64,000 nucleotides of DNA, from the NCBI GenBank assembly GCA_011799875.1, contig CM022299.1, positions 213,968,070-214,032,069 of the forward strand, given 5' to 3'. A program made the position numbers and the translations under genes. This DNA comes from Thinopyrum elongatum (Eukaryota; Streptophyta; Magnoliopsida; Poales; Poaceae). The notes under the pieces were generated by a model. It was not told where the DNA came from. It did not search any database and was given only the letters and a program-made list of their open reading frames with translations. Within the stretch, counting starts at the first letter, position 1. The number at the start of each line of letters is the position of its first letter. Positions 12,331-25,081 of this stretch are shown here, in pieces.

Positions 12331-12850
12331 AAATAGTGGGCCCACAAGTGAGCATCACATCTGTGGCAGAGAACATATAGCCCATTTGCGATTTGTAATA
12401 GTGTACAGCCCATTTTTGAATTCTAATGGAATTTACTACAACCCATTTACAGTCTGTTAAAATTACAGCCCATTTTCTTGCCAGGACAACGATTAATAAT
12501 TTCAACCAACCGCTCAAAACAGAATTCAACCAAAAATCCCACATTTTGATGGGATCCGAAATATTTTTATCCCGAAATTTTGAGTCAGATTAAATATAAT
12601 TTCAAAATGAATTTGTATTAGGTAAAAATCTAACGAAATATTACGCGTGCAATAAGAAATGAAATTAAAAATTTCAAATTTAAAAAATAATATTTTTGAA
12701 ACTAATTACCTATTTGGTGCGTTTTTGTATATTTACAACCCAGTTTTTAGAATTACATCCCATTTATTATTTCTTAAATCCCATTTTCTTGTCAGGCCTA
12801 ATGCATCCCTCCTAGGAAAGATTTACAGCCCAGCGGGGCGGAGAATAACA
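12331..12850 (+). repeat. CACTA subterminal motif cluster 'tacagcccattt'
   Basis: Degenerate copies of 'tacagcccattt' occur around 12395, 12440, 12468, 12733, 12754, 12776 and 12825. The complementary word 'aatgggct/gggcc' dominates the right subterminal zone at 50320-51174, so the two arms carry inverted versions of one motif. This fits binding sites for a CACTA-encoded protein. Confidence 0.6.
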
Positions 12851-13730
12851 AATTGACCTGGGTTGGGTATTCCACAAAAAAAGTATAGCTGGGCTAGCCA
12901 TTTTCACCTTGAAAAATTAATATCTAGGCTAGATATTTGGTCGACATAAAATAATAGCGTGGGCTAGACGGGCCACAGCCCGCCCAGTTGATACCTTGCT
13001 CCTCTGAACAACAACAAAAACATTGCTCAAGAAAAACTCCGCTTACACCTAAAAAAACAAATACTGCTCGAGCTGCTGTGTCCCAGTTATCGGCCGCTCC
13101 TTGTACAATTCTCTCGTTTATTGACTATATAGGTTGACAATGGTTTGGGACTGCGATGTAAGGAAACCAGGAGGAAGCAAAAAAATATAGTTTATATAAT
13201 AAGGAGGAACTTGCGTACGTACGGCTATGGCCCTGGTGGGTCCCTACTGTCATCCTCTCCAAGTAAAGTCATCTCCTGATTCCTCATGTTCATTGACCAT
13301 GTTGACAACGCTTGACACCACGGCGAGCGCAACAACTCGAAGGACGACGGAGAGGGCCTCGCAGGCCCTACGGATGGTCTGATACAGCACCCGCTGCTCA
13401 TTCAGGAAGCCAGGATCATCGGACACCTATGAGCACCTTTGAGAGACTGAGCCGGCATGAAACGGTGGATTGTTTCACACATGTATTAAGATACAAGTGT
13501 AATTTACTCGTCACCAGAAACAACGCATAAAACACAGGCGTAATGAAACCGACGGCCCGAGGTCTGTAACAAAAACCGGTGAGTTACACGTGTAATTTGA
13601 GAGACCAGTGTATATTTTACCAGTCGAAATCGACCAACCAAGCGCTTCGCCCAAGACCATATGCTTTTATTTACAAGCGTCAGTTTTACAAGCGGTTTTG
13701 GTTGGAAAACGACGATCCAATCATGGCCTA
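12851..13730 (+). other. CACTA interior, no gene
   Basis: The region holds a third copy of the 'ctggtgggtccctactgtca' landmark near 13223 and then unremarkable sequence. Short frames (for example 13312-13530) lie inside the repeat and show no domain. Confidence 0.4.
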
Positions 13731-14314
13731 AGATGATGAGTTGGTCGGAAGATCATATGGTTTCACCTCTAACCTACCCGAGTTGTCGTATAGGCTATGA
13801 ATGAAACATAAGATGATGAACTTCTTAAGCACATAAACAACAGAAGAGGATGATCTTCTTAACATGCAAATCACTGGCATTAGATCAACATGCAAACAAT
13901 ATGAAGCATTATTCTTAGGAGGCACAGTGAACAGCTCATGATGCCGCATGCCACAGCATTCCAAGCTCAACTTTGCAATCAAACTCACAAGGCCTGGCAT
14001 TACATAGACAACATTCAGAACAAACTCTTAAAATACCTTACATAAGTCAACATTCATGCGACTATGCATCTCAGTGGAGTAAATATTTACTTCTGAACTG
14101 AACACAGGAATAGGAAAAAATGATCGACGCTGCTCACAGCAAAGGGCGTCCCACTCCAAAATATCAAATGCATGTCTTCTGGCTAACATCAATGAGCAAA
14201 ATTTGACAAGGTTTTTCAATTCCAATATATTAAACTAATGTCTTCTTGCTAACATGAATGATTAAACTTTGACAAGCTTTTCCCATTCAAAATATGCAAT
14301 GCCTATGATTGTGG

Positions 14315-14455
14315 AACGGGTAGGGTTTGTCATCAGTTTGCACATTGAAATGGCACATGGAGCCGGATTAACCAGCGTATCTTTTTGTGCAGTTCCACTG
14401 AAATCAAACAATGTCTTGTGTAGCACGGTGGATTTCGTATTTATATGTTGCAAGA
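14315..14455 (-). repeat. Direct repeat, left copy, flanking a Copia fragment
   Basis: About 140 bp almost identical to 14799-14938, from 'gggtttgtcatcag' to 'ttatatgttgcaag'. On the minus strand both read KTLFDFSGTAQKD followed by LVNPAP and AISMCKLMTNP, so the duplicated unit was probably coding. Confidence 0.7.
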
Positions 14456-14771
14456 AAACAAAGACACATCAGCACACACATGAATATTGGCCCCAGTGTC
14501 AACCCACCAATCGGTGGACTGACAAACTGAAAGTACGATAAACAGATTACCATACCCAGATGCCCCATCATTGTTGCTTAGAGTGACATTGACAGACTTG
14601 GAGTCCTGTCCTGGCTTCTTGTACTTGTTTGGGCACTTGTTTGCCCAGTGTTCCTCTGAACCACAAGTAAAGTAGCCATCTCTCTTTTTGTCTTTCTTCT
14701 TACCCTTCTTCTTAAAGGTAGTATTCTGCTGGACAGAGTTCTTTCCCTTGAACTTGTGGGAATTCTTCTGC
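14456..14771 (-). pseudogene. Captured Copia-type gag zinc-knuckle and protease fragment
   Basis: On the minus strand a basic Lys-rich stretch (KKKGKKKDKKRDG) precedes TCGSEEHWANKCP and then WWVDTGANIHV. The first resembles a CCHC zinc knuckle with the first cysteine replaced by tyrosine (TAC), so metal binding would be impaired. The second is the DTGA active-site motif of Ty1/copia aspartic proteases, placed after the knuckle as in Copia polyproteins. The piece lies inside one copy of the 140-bp duplicated unit; the other copy reads straight through ('gttgcaaggcgttgaa' at about 14930-14945), which gives the empty site. No other Copia sequence is seen nearby. Confidence 0.65.
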
Positions 14772-14798
14772 CTTGAAGACGTTGGTAGCTCCATTCAG

Positions 14799-14938
14799 AC
14801 GGGCAGGGTTTGTCATTAGTTTGCACATTGAAATGGCATATGGAGCTGGATTAACCAGCATATCTTTTTGTGCAGTTCCACTGAAATCAAACAATGTCTT
14901 GCGTAGCATGGTGGATTTCGTATTTATATGTTGCAAGG
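14799..14938 (-). repeat. Direct repeat, right copy
   Basis: Counterpart of 14315-14455, with roughly ten differences by eye. It continues into 'ttgaacacgttggcagctcc', which matches the sequence just beyond the Copia fragment ('ttgaagacgttggtagctcc', about 14772), showing that the whole unit is tandemly duplicated. Confidence 0.65.
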
Positions 14939-16537
14939 CGTTGAACACGTTGGCAGCTCCATTCAAGTAGATAGTCCGGTGGCTCAAGGTGACGACGAAT
15001 GATTAGAGAACCATTCGATGTATTGTGCATGATGAAGTATTATGGAGGACACGAACCATCTGAACGTTTTGTGCAGTTCCACTGAAATCAAGCTGAGCAT
15101 CCCTGTCTGCATAAATACAGAAAAAGCGTGATGAATATAATAGTGGTACTAGTTGATTAAACATACGCTTACAACTATAATCATCTTCATTATCTTAACA
15201 GGAAAAGATAGCAATACAATAGCTTCAATTAAACATTTATTCAAAACAATACAACAATATAAGTAGCACAACATAACAAAGCACAATCATGTGGATGAAG
15301 GCCGATACTGACCTCGTTTGTTACAGCTGCGTCAGCAACTGACTTGGTCATACCTTTCCTTGTGGAGTGAATTTTGCACTCCACGTGTTGTTGAGTTTCC
15401 CATGCTCTCTACAGACTAGTCATGTCACCAGCGTCTACTAATACTCTGTAAAGCTTCTCGATCATTCCTTGTGCAATGTAGCTCAAACAGTGACTGCTTC
15501 TTTCTGCAAAGTGGAAAGACCAACCGAGCCCAATAATGCAGCACTTTGCCTTAAACACATTGGCTCCTTTTGTGCAGTTCAACTAAAATCAAAATCGAAA
15601 TAGAACCGAGCAGAAGTTTTGATATCCCTGTATGCAACAATAGGTATAAAGGAAACAATTACTAAGAAATAACGGTTGATGACTTATACTCCCAGAAGAA
15701 AAAATATCTACCTTATCTTAATGGGAAACAAAGCAGGACAGTAGCAATTCTCAAACAGTGTGATTCATTCATATGAACTGAGACATTATCTTAACAATAC
15801 CTTGTTTCAACATGTATAAATAACGACAAAGCAGAAAAGTACCATTCCTAAAACAATGCAACTGATTCATATTAATAGAGACATTATCTTAACAATACCT
15901 TGGTTAAACATGTAGAAAGAACTGCAAAGCAGGTTAGTACCATTTGTAAAACACTGTAATTGATATATAATAACAGAGACATTATCTCAACAATACATTT
16001 CTTAAACATGTACTCCCGCCGATCCCTAACAGAAATGGTACTCCCGCTGATCCCTAACAAGTGTTGCAGTTTTGAACTAAGATTCAGTAGTTAATTCTAA
16101 GAGTGGCATTGCTTAATTTTACCAGTGGCATTAGATTAACAAAAAGCATAAACAGTTCCAGGGGAGAGTGGGCGCAACAACACCATGTGCTTCCATCTAC
16201 TTATAAAGGGGGTGATGCAGAGTTTGTTGTAACAAAGAAACAAGCATCATGTCTGGGTTGGTCCCATTTTTGTTCACTTAATGGGAAAAGACAACAATAC
16301 AATAGCTTCAATTCAACATTTATTTAAAACAGTACCAATACAAGTAGCACAACATCTCAAAGCACACTGCACAATCATGTGGATGAAGGCCTGTACTGAC
16401 CTTTCATGAGGCGGACAAGATGAGGCGGTACTAAGTTTGTGTGTATGTAGGGAGAACGAGACATCGATGATGTGTACGAGTAGTCGCGAGTCGTCGCGCA
16501 CACACACATAGACATAGACATGCATATGACGTAAAAT

Positions 16538-16571
16538 TCCATCTCCATCTCCATCTCCATCTCCATCTCCA
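16538..16571 (+). repeat. Hexanucleotide microsatellite (CCATCT)n
   Basis: About five and a half perfect copies of CCATCT, directly left of the breakpoint with the retrotransposon fragment at about 16583. Confidence 0.85.
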
Positions 16572-16582
16572 ATCATATCAAC

Positions 16583-17986
16583 TGTAAAAATTTCAGATTT
16601 TTTCCACGTTCCAGTAAAAGATAGGAATTTTTGTAATGGACGCAAAAGTTTCTGTTTTTGCTCAGAATCAAGTCAACTATCATCCACACTATCCCAAAGG
16701 CTTTACTTGGCAGTTTATTGAAACAAAAGCTATAAAACATGATTACTACAGTAGCTTAATCATGTGGACACACCAAAAACAGTAGGGGTAAATATTGGGT
16801 TGTCTCCCAACAAGTGCTTTTCTTTAATGCCTTTTTAGCTAGGCATGATGATTTCAATGATGCTCACATAAAAGATAAGAATTGAAACATAACGGGAGCA
16901 TCATGAAGCATATAACTAGCACATTTAAGTCTAACCCACTTCCTATGCATAGGGATTTTGAGAGCAAACAATTTATGGGAACAAGAATCAACTAGCATAG
17001 GAAGGCAAAACAAGCAAAACTTCAAGATTTTAAGCACATAGAGAGGAAACTTGATATTATTGCAATATGTAGAAGCATAGGTTCCTCTCTCATAATAATT
17101 TTCAGTAGCATCATGAATGAATTCAACAATATAACATCACATAAAGCATTCTTTTCATGATTCATAAGCATAGAAATTTTACTACTCTCCACATGATCAA
17201 AATTCTTTTAATTCGGAATAGTGGGAGTATCATAAGAAACTTGAATACTATAAAGTGTTTCTACATTAAAAGAGTAATGTTCAGAAAAAGGGTAATCATA
17301 ATTATGACAAGTTATATATATATAATCATCACTACTTTTTATAACATAAGTGTCATCACAATAATCATCACAAGTAGCAACTTCGTTCTCATCATAATCA
17401 ATTGAAACCTCTTCCGAGATAGTGGAATCATCACTAAATAAAGTCATGACCTCTCCAAATCCACTTTTATCAATATTGTGAAAAGATTCAACACCCTACA
17501 AAATAGTGGGATCATTAGTACCTAGAGTTGACACTCTTCCAAACCCACTTTCATCAATATAATCATCATAAATAGGAGGCATGCTTTCATCATAATAAAT
17601 TTGCTCATCAAAACTTGGGGGACAAAAAATATCATCTTCATCAAACATAGCATCCCCAAGCTTATGGCTTTGCATATCATTAGCATCATGGATATTCAAG
17701 AATTCATACCAACAACATTGCAATCATGCTCATCATTCAAAGATTTAGTGCCAAACATTTTATAGACTTCTTCTTCTAACATTTGAGCACAATTTTCCTT
17801 TCCATCATTTTCATGAAATACATTAAAAAGATGAAGCATATGAGGCAACCTCAATTCCATTTTTTTTGTAGTTTTCTTTTATAGACTAAACTAGTGATAA
17901 AACAAGAAACTGAAAGATTTAGTTGCAAGATCTAAAGATATACCTTCAAGCACTCACCTCCCCGGCAACGGCGCCAGAAAAGACCT
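16583..17986 (-). mobile_element. Extra 5' internal fragment of family 2 attached to its LTR
   Basis: On the minus strand it begins at the LTR edge with a primer-binding site (17957-17974, complementary to TGGCGCCGTTGCCGGGGA) and continues through a decayed copy of the acidic ORF (pieces at 17496-17723 and 17208-17447, shared words MTLFSDDSTISEE and EDDIFCPPSFDEQIYYDES). It parallels 22330-23727 closely, then stops at about 16583. Together with the LTR at 17987 it gives the order LTR, internal, LTR, partial internal. This suggests a tandem dimer that lost its far end, or unequal exchange between LTRs. Confidence 0.65.
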
Positions 17987-19338
17987 TGATGTCTATTACG
18001 CAACCTTCTTCTTGTAGACTCGTGTTGGGCCTCCAAGCGCAGAGTTTTGTAGGACAGTAGCAAATTTCCCTCAAGTGGATGACCTAAGGTTTATCAATCC
18101 GTGGGAGGCATAGGATGAAGATGGTCTCTCTCAAACAACCCTGCAACCAAATAACAAAGAGTCTCTTGTGTCCCCAACACACCCAATACAATGGTAAATT
18201 GTATAGGTGCACTAGTTCGGCGAAGAGATGGTGATACAAGTGTAATATGGATGGTAGATATAGGTTTTTGTAATCTGAAAATATAAAAACAGCAAGGTAA
18301 CTAGTAGTAAAAGTGTGCGAAAACGGTATTGCAATGCTTGGAAACAAGGCCTAGGGTTCATACTTTCACTAGTGCAAATTCTCTCAACAATGATAACATA
18401 ATTGGATCACATAACAACCCCTTAACGTGCAAAAAAGAATCACTCCAAAGTTTCTATCGGAGAACATAGGACGAAAACGTGCATCAACCCCTATGCATAG
18501 ATTACCCCAATGTCACCTCGGGAATCTATGAGTTGAGTGCCAAAACATACATCAAGTGAATCAATAGAACATCCCATTGTCACCACAGATATCCCATCGC
18601 GTGACATACATTAAGTGTTCTCAAATCCAATACTCAATCAACATAATGAAACCTCAAAGAGCAAGACTCAATTCATCACAAGAAGGTAGAGGGGGAGAAA
18701 CACCATATGATCCAACTATAATAACAAAGCTCGCGGTACATCAAGATCGCGCCAAATCAAGAACAAGAGAGAGAGAGATCAAACACATAGCTACTGGTAC
18801 ATACCCTCAGCCCCGAGGGTGAACTACTCCCTCCTCGTCATGGAGACCGCCGGGATGATGAAGATGGCCACCGGTGATGGTTTCCCCCTCTGGCAGGGTG
18901 CCGGAATGGGCTCCCGATTGGTTTTTCATGGCTACAGAGGCTTGCGGCGGTGGAACTCCCGATCTAGGTTTCTTTTCGGGGGTTTCTGTATTTATAGGAG
19001 TTTTTGGCGTCGGGGACAAGTCAAGGTGGTCCACGAGGCGGCGGCAAGGCAGGGGGGCGCGCCCTAGGGTGGCGCCTCCCACCCTTGTGGTCGCCTCGGG
19101 GCTCCTCTCTGGTATCTTTTCACTCCAATATTTTTTATATTTTCCAAAAATATTCTCCGTACATTTTCAGCTCATTCCGAGAACTTTTATTTCTGCACAA
19201 AAAATGACACCACGGTAGTTCTGCTGAAAACATCATGAGTCCGGGTTAGTTCTAATAAAATCATACCAAAACCATATAAAATTGTTATAAACATGGCATG
19301 AATACTTCATAAATTATAGATACGTTGGGGACGTATCA
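17987..19338 (-). repeat. 3' LTR of the minus-strand family 2 element
   Basis: It begins in plus orientation with TGATGTCTATTACGC and ends GGGGACGTATCA, 1352 bp, pairing with 23728-25081. On the minus strand a TATA box (TATAAATA, complement of 18989-18996) lies just downstream of the GC-rich block at about 19030-19105. Confidence 0.85.
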
Positions 19339-22300
19339 ACATCCCCAAGCTTAATTCCTGCTCGTCCTCGAGTAGGTAAATGATAAAAGAAATAATTTAT
19401 GAAGTGTGAATGCTAGTAAGTGCACAAGTTTGATCAATGATAATTTCAATCATTTTTACTAGCATCATTATAAATCATAAACAGTAGCTCATCTCATAAA
19501 ACTTCTCATGATCAAGTAGCAAGCTATTCACATGTTAAAGCATAGATCATAAACTTTCTTGAAAACTAACAAACTAGGTTCTCAGTCATCAAACAATTGC
19601 AATTCATCTTATTTTTAGGAAGGGTCTATGTAAGAGCTTTGATTTAGCAAATCCCACATACTCAACTATCATATAGTCTTCCATGATTGCTACCACTCAA
19701 AGCATATTTTTAGAACAAATAGCATCCATTGAACACAGAGAAAGATAGGGGCTCAATGTTTCGCCTCCCAACTTATTTATCATATAGATAATTGTCAACA
19801 ATAATAATTCATGATCAAATATATTTGAATGGCCATATATGCTTAGATCTTTCCCCATCACATGATGCTTGCCAACTAAAGAGTAGGTTGGAATGAGAAG
19901 GAATATTACCGACTCTTGCATAAAAGTAAAAGATAGGCCCTTCGCAGAGGGAAGCAAGGATTTGCAGAGGTGCCAGAGCTCAAAGCTTTTAAAACAGAGA
20001 TGAATATAATTTTGAGAAGTACGCTTTCATTGTCAATGTAACGACCGAGAGTTCTCACTATCTTCCATGCTAGATACATTATAGGCGGTTCCCAAACATA
20101 ATGGTAAAGTTTTTACTCCCCCTCCACCAACAATCACACTCCACGGCTGGTCCGAAACAACGAGTACCGTCCATACCAACATCAGTCCTGGGGGAGTTTT
20201 GTTTGATATTATATTTTGATTTGACTTTGAGCACGGGACTGGGCATCCCAATTACCAGCCACTTTCTCGTGAATGACAAGTGAATCAACACTCATCGTGA
20301 GAATAACCCACCTAGCATGGAAGATTCTGACAGCCCCTAGTCGCTACATGAGCGATTCGGGCATACAAAACAGATTATTATTTGAAGGTTTAGAGTTTGG
20401 CACATGCAAATTTACTTGGAACGCCAGGTAAATACCGCATATAGGTAGATATGGTGGACACTCATGGAAGAAACTTGGTTCAAGGATTTTGGATGCACAA
20501 GCAGTATTCCCTCTTAGTACAGAAATTTTGGCTAGCAAAAGATTCTAAATAGCAAGCACCACATGTTGGAGGATCCATAACAATATAACTTCTATACAAA
20601 TATACCCAAACATAACTCATTATGTTGTCTTCCTTGTCCAACTTCAACTAATTTGATCAAGTTTGAAAATAATTAATGGATCTCACAATCATAGAAGATG
20701 TCCAAGATAGTATATTTATATGTGAAACCTCTCTTCCTTCAATATTCTTTCATGAATTGTTCAAGTGACCAATACTATGTTTGCTAACTTTTAATAAATT
20801 TACCACCTCTACTTCTTATACGTGAAGTCATTACTCCCCATGGGATAAGCATATGAAACATATATAAATTCAGATTTATGATATTCAATTCATTCAACCA
20901 TTTCCTCATAGGATATAAGTGAAGCACGAGAGTAAATGACAAAACTACTCCCAAAATGATATAAGTCAAGATCAATTAGTAGTTGAATAATTATGCAGCT
21001 ATATGAAGACTCTCTCTCATAAATAAAATTTCAGATCTTAAGTATTTTATTCAAACAGCAAGCAAAACAAAATAAAATTACATTCTAAAAATAGCACACA
21101 TCATGTGAAGAAGCAAAAACTTAGGCTCAACCGATACTAACTGATAATTCTTGATGAAGAAAGGTGGGATGCCTACCGGGGTATCCCCAAGCTTAGATGC
21201 TTGAGACTTCTTGAAATATTAACTAGGGATTCCTTGGGCATCCCCAAGCTTGAGCTTTTGTGTCTCCTTAATTCCTTTTATATCACGGTTTCCCTAAATC
21301 TTAAAAACTTCATGCACACAAAACTCAACAAGAACTTGTGAGAAAAGTTAGTATAAATCAAATGCAAAACCTTATCATTCTCTACTGTAGCAAATTACTA
21401 AATGCCTCTGCATATTTAAGAGTCCTATCCTCAAATAGAATCATTAAACAAGCAAACATATGCAAACAATGCAAACATAACAGCAATCTATCTAAACAGG
21501 ACAGTCTGTAAAGCGTGTAATTGTACTCGTACTTCCCTAACTCCAAAAATACTGAAAAATTACCACACTGTATAATTTTTTTTTATCTCAACTTGTAAAA
21601 ATTTCAAGATTTTATCATGTTCTGACTTTCCAGAAGAATTCAGACAATGATAGAAAACTTTCTGTTTTCAAAACAGCAACATATAGACTTCTAAAATAAG
21701 CAAGGTAAAGGCTATACTTGACACTTTTATTGAAATAAAAGATGAAAAACATTACTCTAAATAACAGCAAGCAAATACTAATAAAATAAAATGACGCTCC
21801 AAGAAAAACTCATATCATGTGACGAATAAAAATATAGCTCCAAGTAAGGTTACCGATAATGTTGGAGACGAAAGAGGGGATGCCTTCCGGGGCATGCCCA
21901 AGCTTAGTTGCTTGGATATACCTTGAATATTACCTTGGGGTGCCATGGGCATCCCCAAGCTTAGGGTCTTGTCACTCCTTATTCTCCTCATATTGATATA
22001 TCACCCAAAACTTGAAAACTTCAATCACACAAAACTTAACGAAAAACTCGTGAGATCCGTTAGTATGATAAAACAAATCATTCACTTTGGTACTGTCAAG
22101 CCAAGATTCAAATTTTTTATTACATGATACCTACTGTGACCTATCATTTCTACAATTTATATTGAGCAATATAAGCCATAGAAACTAGAAAATAAGCAAA
22201 CTATGCATCGAAAATAGAATCTGTCAAAAACAGAACAGTCTGTAAAGATCTGAATTAAGATCATACTTCTGTTATTCCAAAAATTCCGAAAATTAGGAAA

Positions 22301-22608
22301 ACGTAGACAATTTGTATATAAATAAAATGCAAAAATTTCAGAATTTTTCCATGTTCCAGTAAAAGATAAGAATTTCTGTACTGGATGCAAAAGTTTCTGT
22401 TTTTGCACAGAATCAAGTCAACTATCATCCACACTATCCCAAAGGCTTTACTTGGCACTTTATTGAAACAAAAGCTATAAAACATGATTAATACAGTATC
22501 TTAATCACGTGGACACACCAAAAACAGTAGGGGTATATATTGGGTTGTCTCCCAACAAGCGCTTTTCTTTAATGCCTTTTTAGCTAGGCATGATGATTTC
22601 AATGATGC
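19339..22608 (-). mobile_element. 3' non-coding internal region of the minus-strand family 2 element
   Basis: The polypurine complement starts at 19339. The region carries the CCCTTCGCAGAGGG hairpin at 19938-19951 and two successive modules, each with the 'gcatccccaagctt' stem-loop (about 21180-21260 and 21874-21960) and a nearby 'gacagtctgtaaag'/'cagaacagtctgt' segment. The plus-strand copy at 34909-37908 has the same order. No coding frame is supported. Confidence 0.7.
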
Positions 22609-23603
22609 TCACATAAAAGATAAGAATTGAAACATAACGGGAGCATCATGAAGCATATAACTAGCACATTTAAGTCTAACCCATTTCCTATGCATAAGTA
22701 CTTTGTGAGCAAACAATTTATGGGAACAAGAATCAACTAGCATAGGAAGGCAAAACAAACAAAACTTCAAGATTTTAAGCACATAGAGAGGAAACTTGAT
22801 ATTATTGCAATATGTAGAAGCATAGGTTCCTCTCTCATAATAATTTTCAGTAGCATTATGAATGAATTCAACAATATAACCATCACATAAAGCATTCTTT
22901 TCATGATTCATAAGCATAGAAATTTTACTACTCTCCACATGAGCAAAATTCTTTTCATTCGGAATAGAAGGAGTATCAGAAGAAACTTGAATACTATAAA
23001 GTGTTTCTACATTAAAAGAGTAATGTTCAGAAAAAGGGTAATCATAATTATGACAAGTTATATATATATAATCATCACTACTTTTTATTACATAAGTGTC
23101 ATCACAATAATCATCATAAGTAGCAACTTCGTTCTCATCATAATCAATTGAAACATTTTCAAGATAGTGGAATCATCACTAAATAAAGTCATGACCTCTC
23201 CAAATCCACTTTTATCAATATTGTGAAAAGATTCAACACCCTAAAAAATAGTGGGATCATTAGTACCTAGAGTTGACACTCTTCCAAACCTACTTTCATC
23301 AATATAATCATCATAAATAGGAGGCATGCTTTCATCTTAATAAATTTGCTCATCAAAATTTGGGGGACAAAAAATATCATCTTCATCAAACATAGCATCC
23401 CCAAGCTTTTGGTTTTGCATATCATTAGCATCATGGATATTCAAAGAATTCATACCAACAACATTGCAATCATGCTCATCATTCAAATATTTAGTGCCAA
23501 ACATTTTATAGACTTCTTCTAACACTTGAGCACAATTTTCCTTTCCATCATTTTCACGAAAGACATTAAAAAGATGAAGCATATGAGGCAACCTCAATTC
23601 CAT
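22609..23603 (-). pseudogene. Acidic ORF of family 2, interrupted copy
   Basis: Read on the minus strand it begins MELRLPHMLHLFNVFREND at 23603 and continues KMFGTKYLNDEHDCN, then breaks at a TAA at about 23337-23339. The later part resumes as ISMLMNHEKNALCDGYIVEF and NYYERGTYASTYCNN and ends FQFLSFM near 22609. The family's intact form would be roughly 380 residues. It is rich in Asp and Glu in the first half and hydrophobic with Cys/Leu/Phe in the second. No gag, pol or envelope motif is recognisable. A related ORF exists in family 1 (55216-56064). Function unknown. Confidence 0.6.
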
Positions 23604-23727
23604 TTTTTTGTAGTTTTCTTTTATAGACTAAACTAGTGATAAAACAAGAAACTAAAAGATTCAGTTGCAAGATCTAAAGATATACCTTCAAGCACTCACC
23701 TCCCCGGAAACGACGCCAGAAAAGACT
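23604..23727 (-). promoter_or_regulatory. Leader and tRNA-Asp-type primer-binding site, family 2 minus copy
   Basis: The complement of 'tccccggaaacgacgcca' at 23701-23718 is a two-mismatch form of TGGCGCCGTTGCCGGGGA. That sequence pairs with the 3' end of plant tRNA-Asp and is typical of Athila elements. About 100 bp of leader follows before the ORF start. Confidence 0.75.
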
Positions 23728-25081
23728 TGATGTCTACTACGCAACCTTCTTCTTGTAGACTCGTGTTGGGCCTCCAAGCGTAGAGTTTTGTAGGATAATA
23801 GCAAATTTCCCACAAGTGGATGACCTAAGGTTTATCAATCCGTGGGAGGCATAGGATGAAGATGGTATCTCTCAAACAACCCTGCAACCAAATAACAAAG
23901 AGTCTCTTGTGTCCCCAACACACCCAATACAATGGTAAATTGTATAGGTGCACTAGTTCGGCGAAGAGATGGTGATACAAGTGTAATATGGATGGTAGAT
24001 ATAGGTTTTTGTAATCTGAAAATATAAAAACAGCAAGGTAACTAGTAGTAAAAGTGCGCGAAAACGGTATTGCAATGCTTGGAAACAAGGCCTAGGGTTC
24101 ATACTTTCGCTAGTGCGAATTATCTCAACAATGATAACATAATTGGATCACATAACAATCCCTCAACGTGCAACAAAGAATCACTCCAAAGTTTCTATCG
24201 AAGAACATAGGACGAAAACATGCATCAACCCCTATGCATAGATTACCCCAATGTCACCTCGGGAATCCGCGAGTTGAGTGCCAAAACATACATCAAGTGA
24301 ATCAATAGAACATCCCATTGTCACCACAGATATCCCATCGCAAGACATACATCAAGTGTTCTCAAATCCAATACTCAATCCAACATAACGAAACCTCAAA
24401 GAGCAAGACTCAATTCATCACAAGAAGGTAGAGGGGGAGAAACACCATATGGTCCAACTACAATAACAAATCTCGCGGTACATCAAGATCATGCCAAATC
24501 AAGAACATGAGAGAGAGATCAAACACATAGCTACTGGTACATACCCTCAGCCCCGAGGGTGAACTACTCCCTCCTCATCATGGACACCACCGGGATGATG
24601 AAGAAGGCCACCGGTGATGGTTTCCCCCTCCGGCAGGGTGTCGGCACGGGCTCCCGATTGGTTTTTTGTGGCTACAGAGGCTTGCGGCAGTGGAACTCCC
24701 GATCTAGGTTTCTTTTCGGGGGTTTCTGTATTTATAGGAGTTTTTGGTGTCGGGGACAAGTCAAGGGGGGTCCATGAGGCGGCGGCAAGGCAGGGGGGCG
24801 CGCCCTAGGGGGGGCGCCTCCCACCCTTGTGGCCGCCTCGGGACTCCTCTCTGGTATCTTTTCGCTTCAGTATATTTTATATTTTCCAAAAAATATTCTC
24901 CGTAAATTTTCAGCTCATTCTGAGAACTTTTATTTCTGCACAAAAAACGACACCACAGTAGTTCTACTGAAAACAGTGTCAGTCCGGGTTAGTTTTAATA
25001 AAATCATACCAAAACCATATAAAATTGTTATAAACATGGCATGAATACTTCATAAATTATAGATACGTTGGAGACGTATCA
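23728..25081 (-). repeat. 5' LTR of the minus-strand family 2 element
   Basis: TGATGTCTACTACGC to GGAGACGTATCA, 1354 bp, pairing with 17987-19338. The promoter TATA box on the minus strand is the complement of 24729-24736, with the GC-rich block at 24775-24842 upstream of it. The five bases beyond the LTR are AGTGG; no matching TSD is visible because the other side is the truncated internal fragment. Confidence 0.85.

Larger units (their letters stand above)
13731..16582 (-). pseudogene. Degenerate gene-like block of the CACTA, minus strand, with repeated small exons
   Basis: Four copies of a 23-bp motif lie on the minus strand at 14383-14405, 14865-14887, 15067-15089 and 15568-15590. In the first three it encodes DFSGTAQ; the fourth has TGA in place of the glycine codon. 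In the latter two the motif follows a splice-acceptor-like 'gcagacag' or 'gcatacag'. The same motif recurs at 25917 and 41025-41354 in paralogous blocks. A shorter duplication, 15190-15310 versus 16275-16395 ('tcatgtggatgaaggcc'), also lies here. Stops and frameshifts separate the pieces. I do not recognise the protein. Confidence 0.45.

Noticed and set aside
18819..19218. Plus-strand frames in the family 2 LTR (also 24559-24808 and the equivalents at 28118 and 37945)
   Set aside because: They recur in every LTR copy in the promoter and GC-rich block, on the wrong strand or out of context; not genes.
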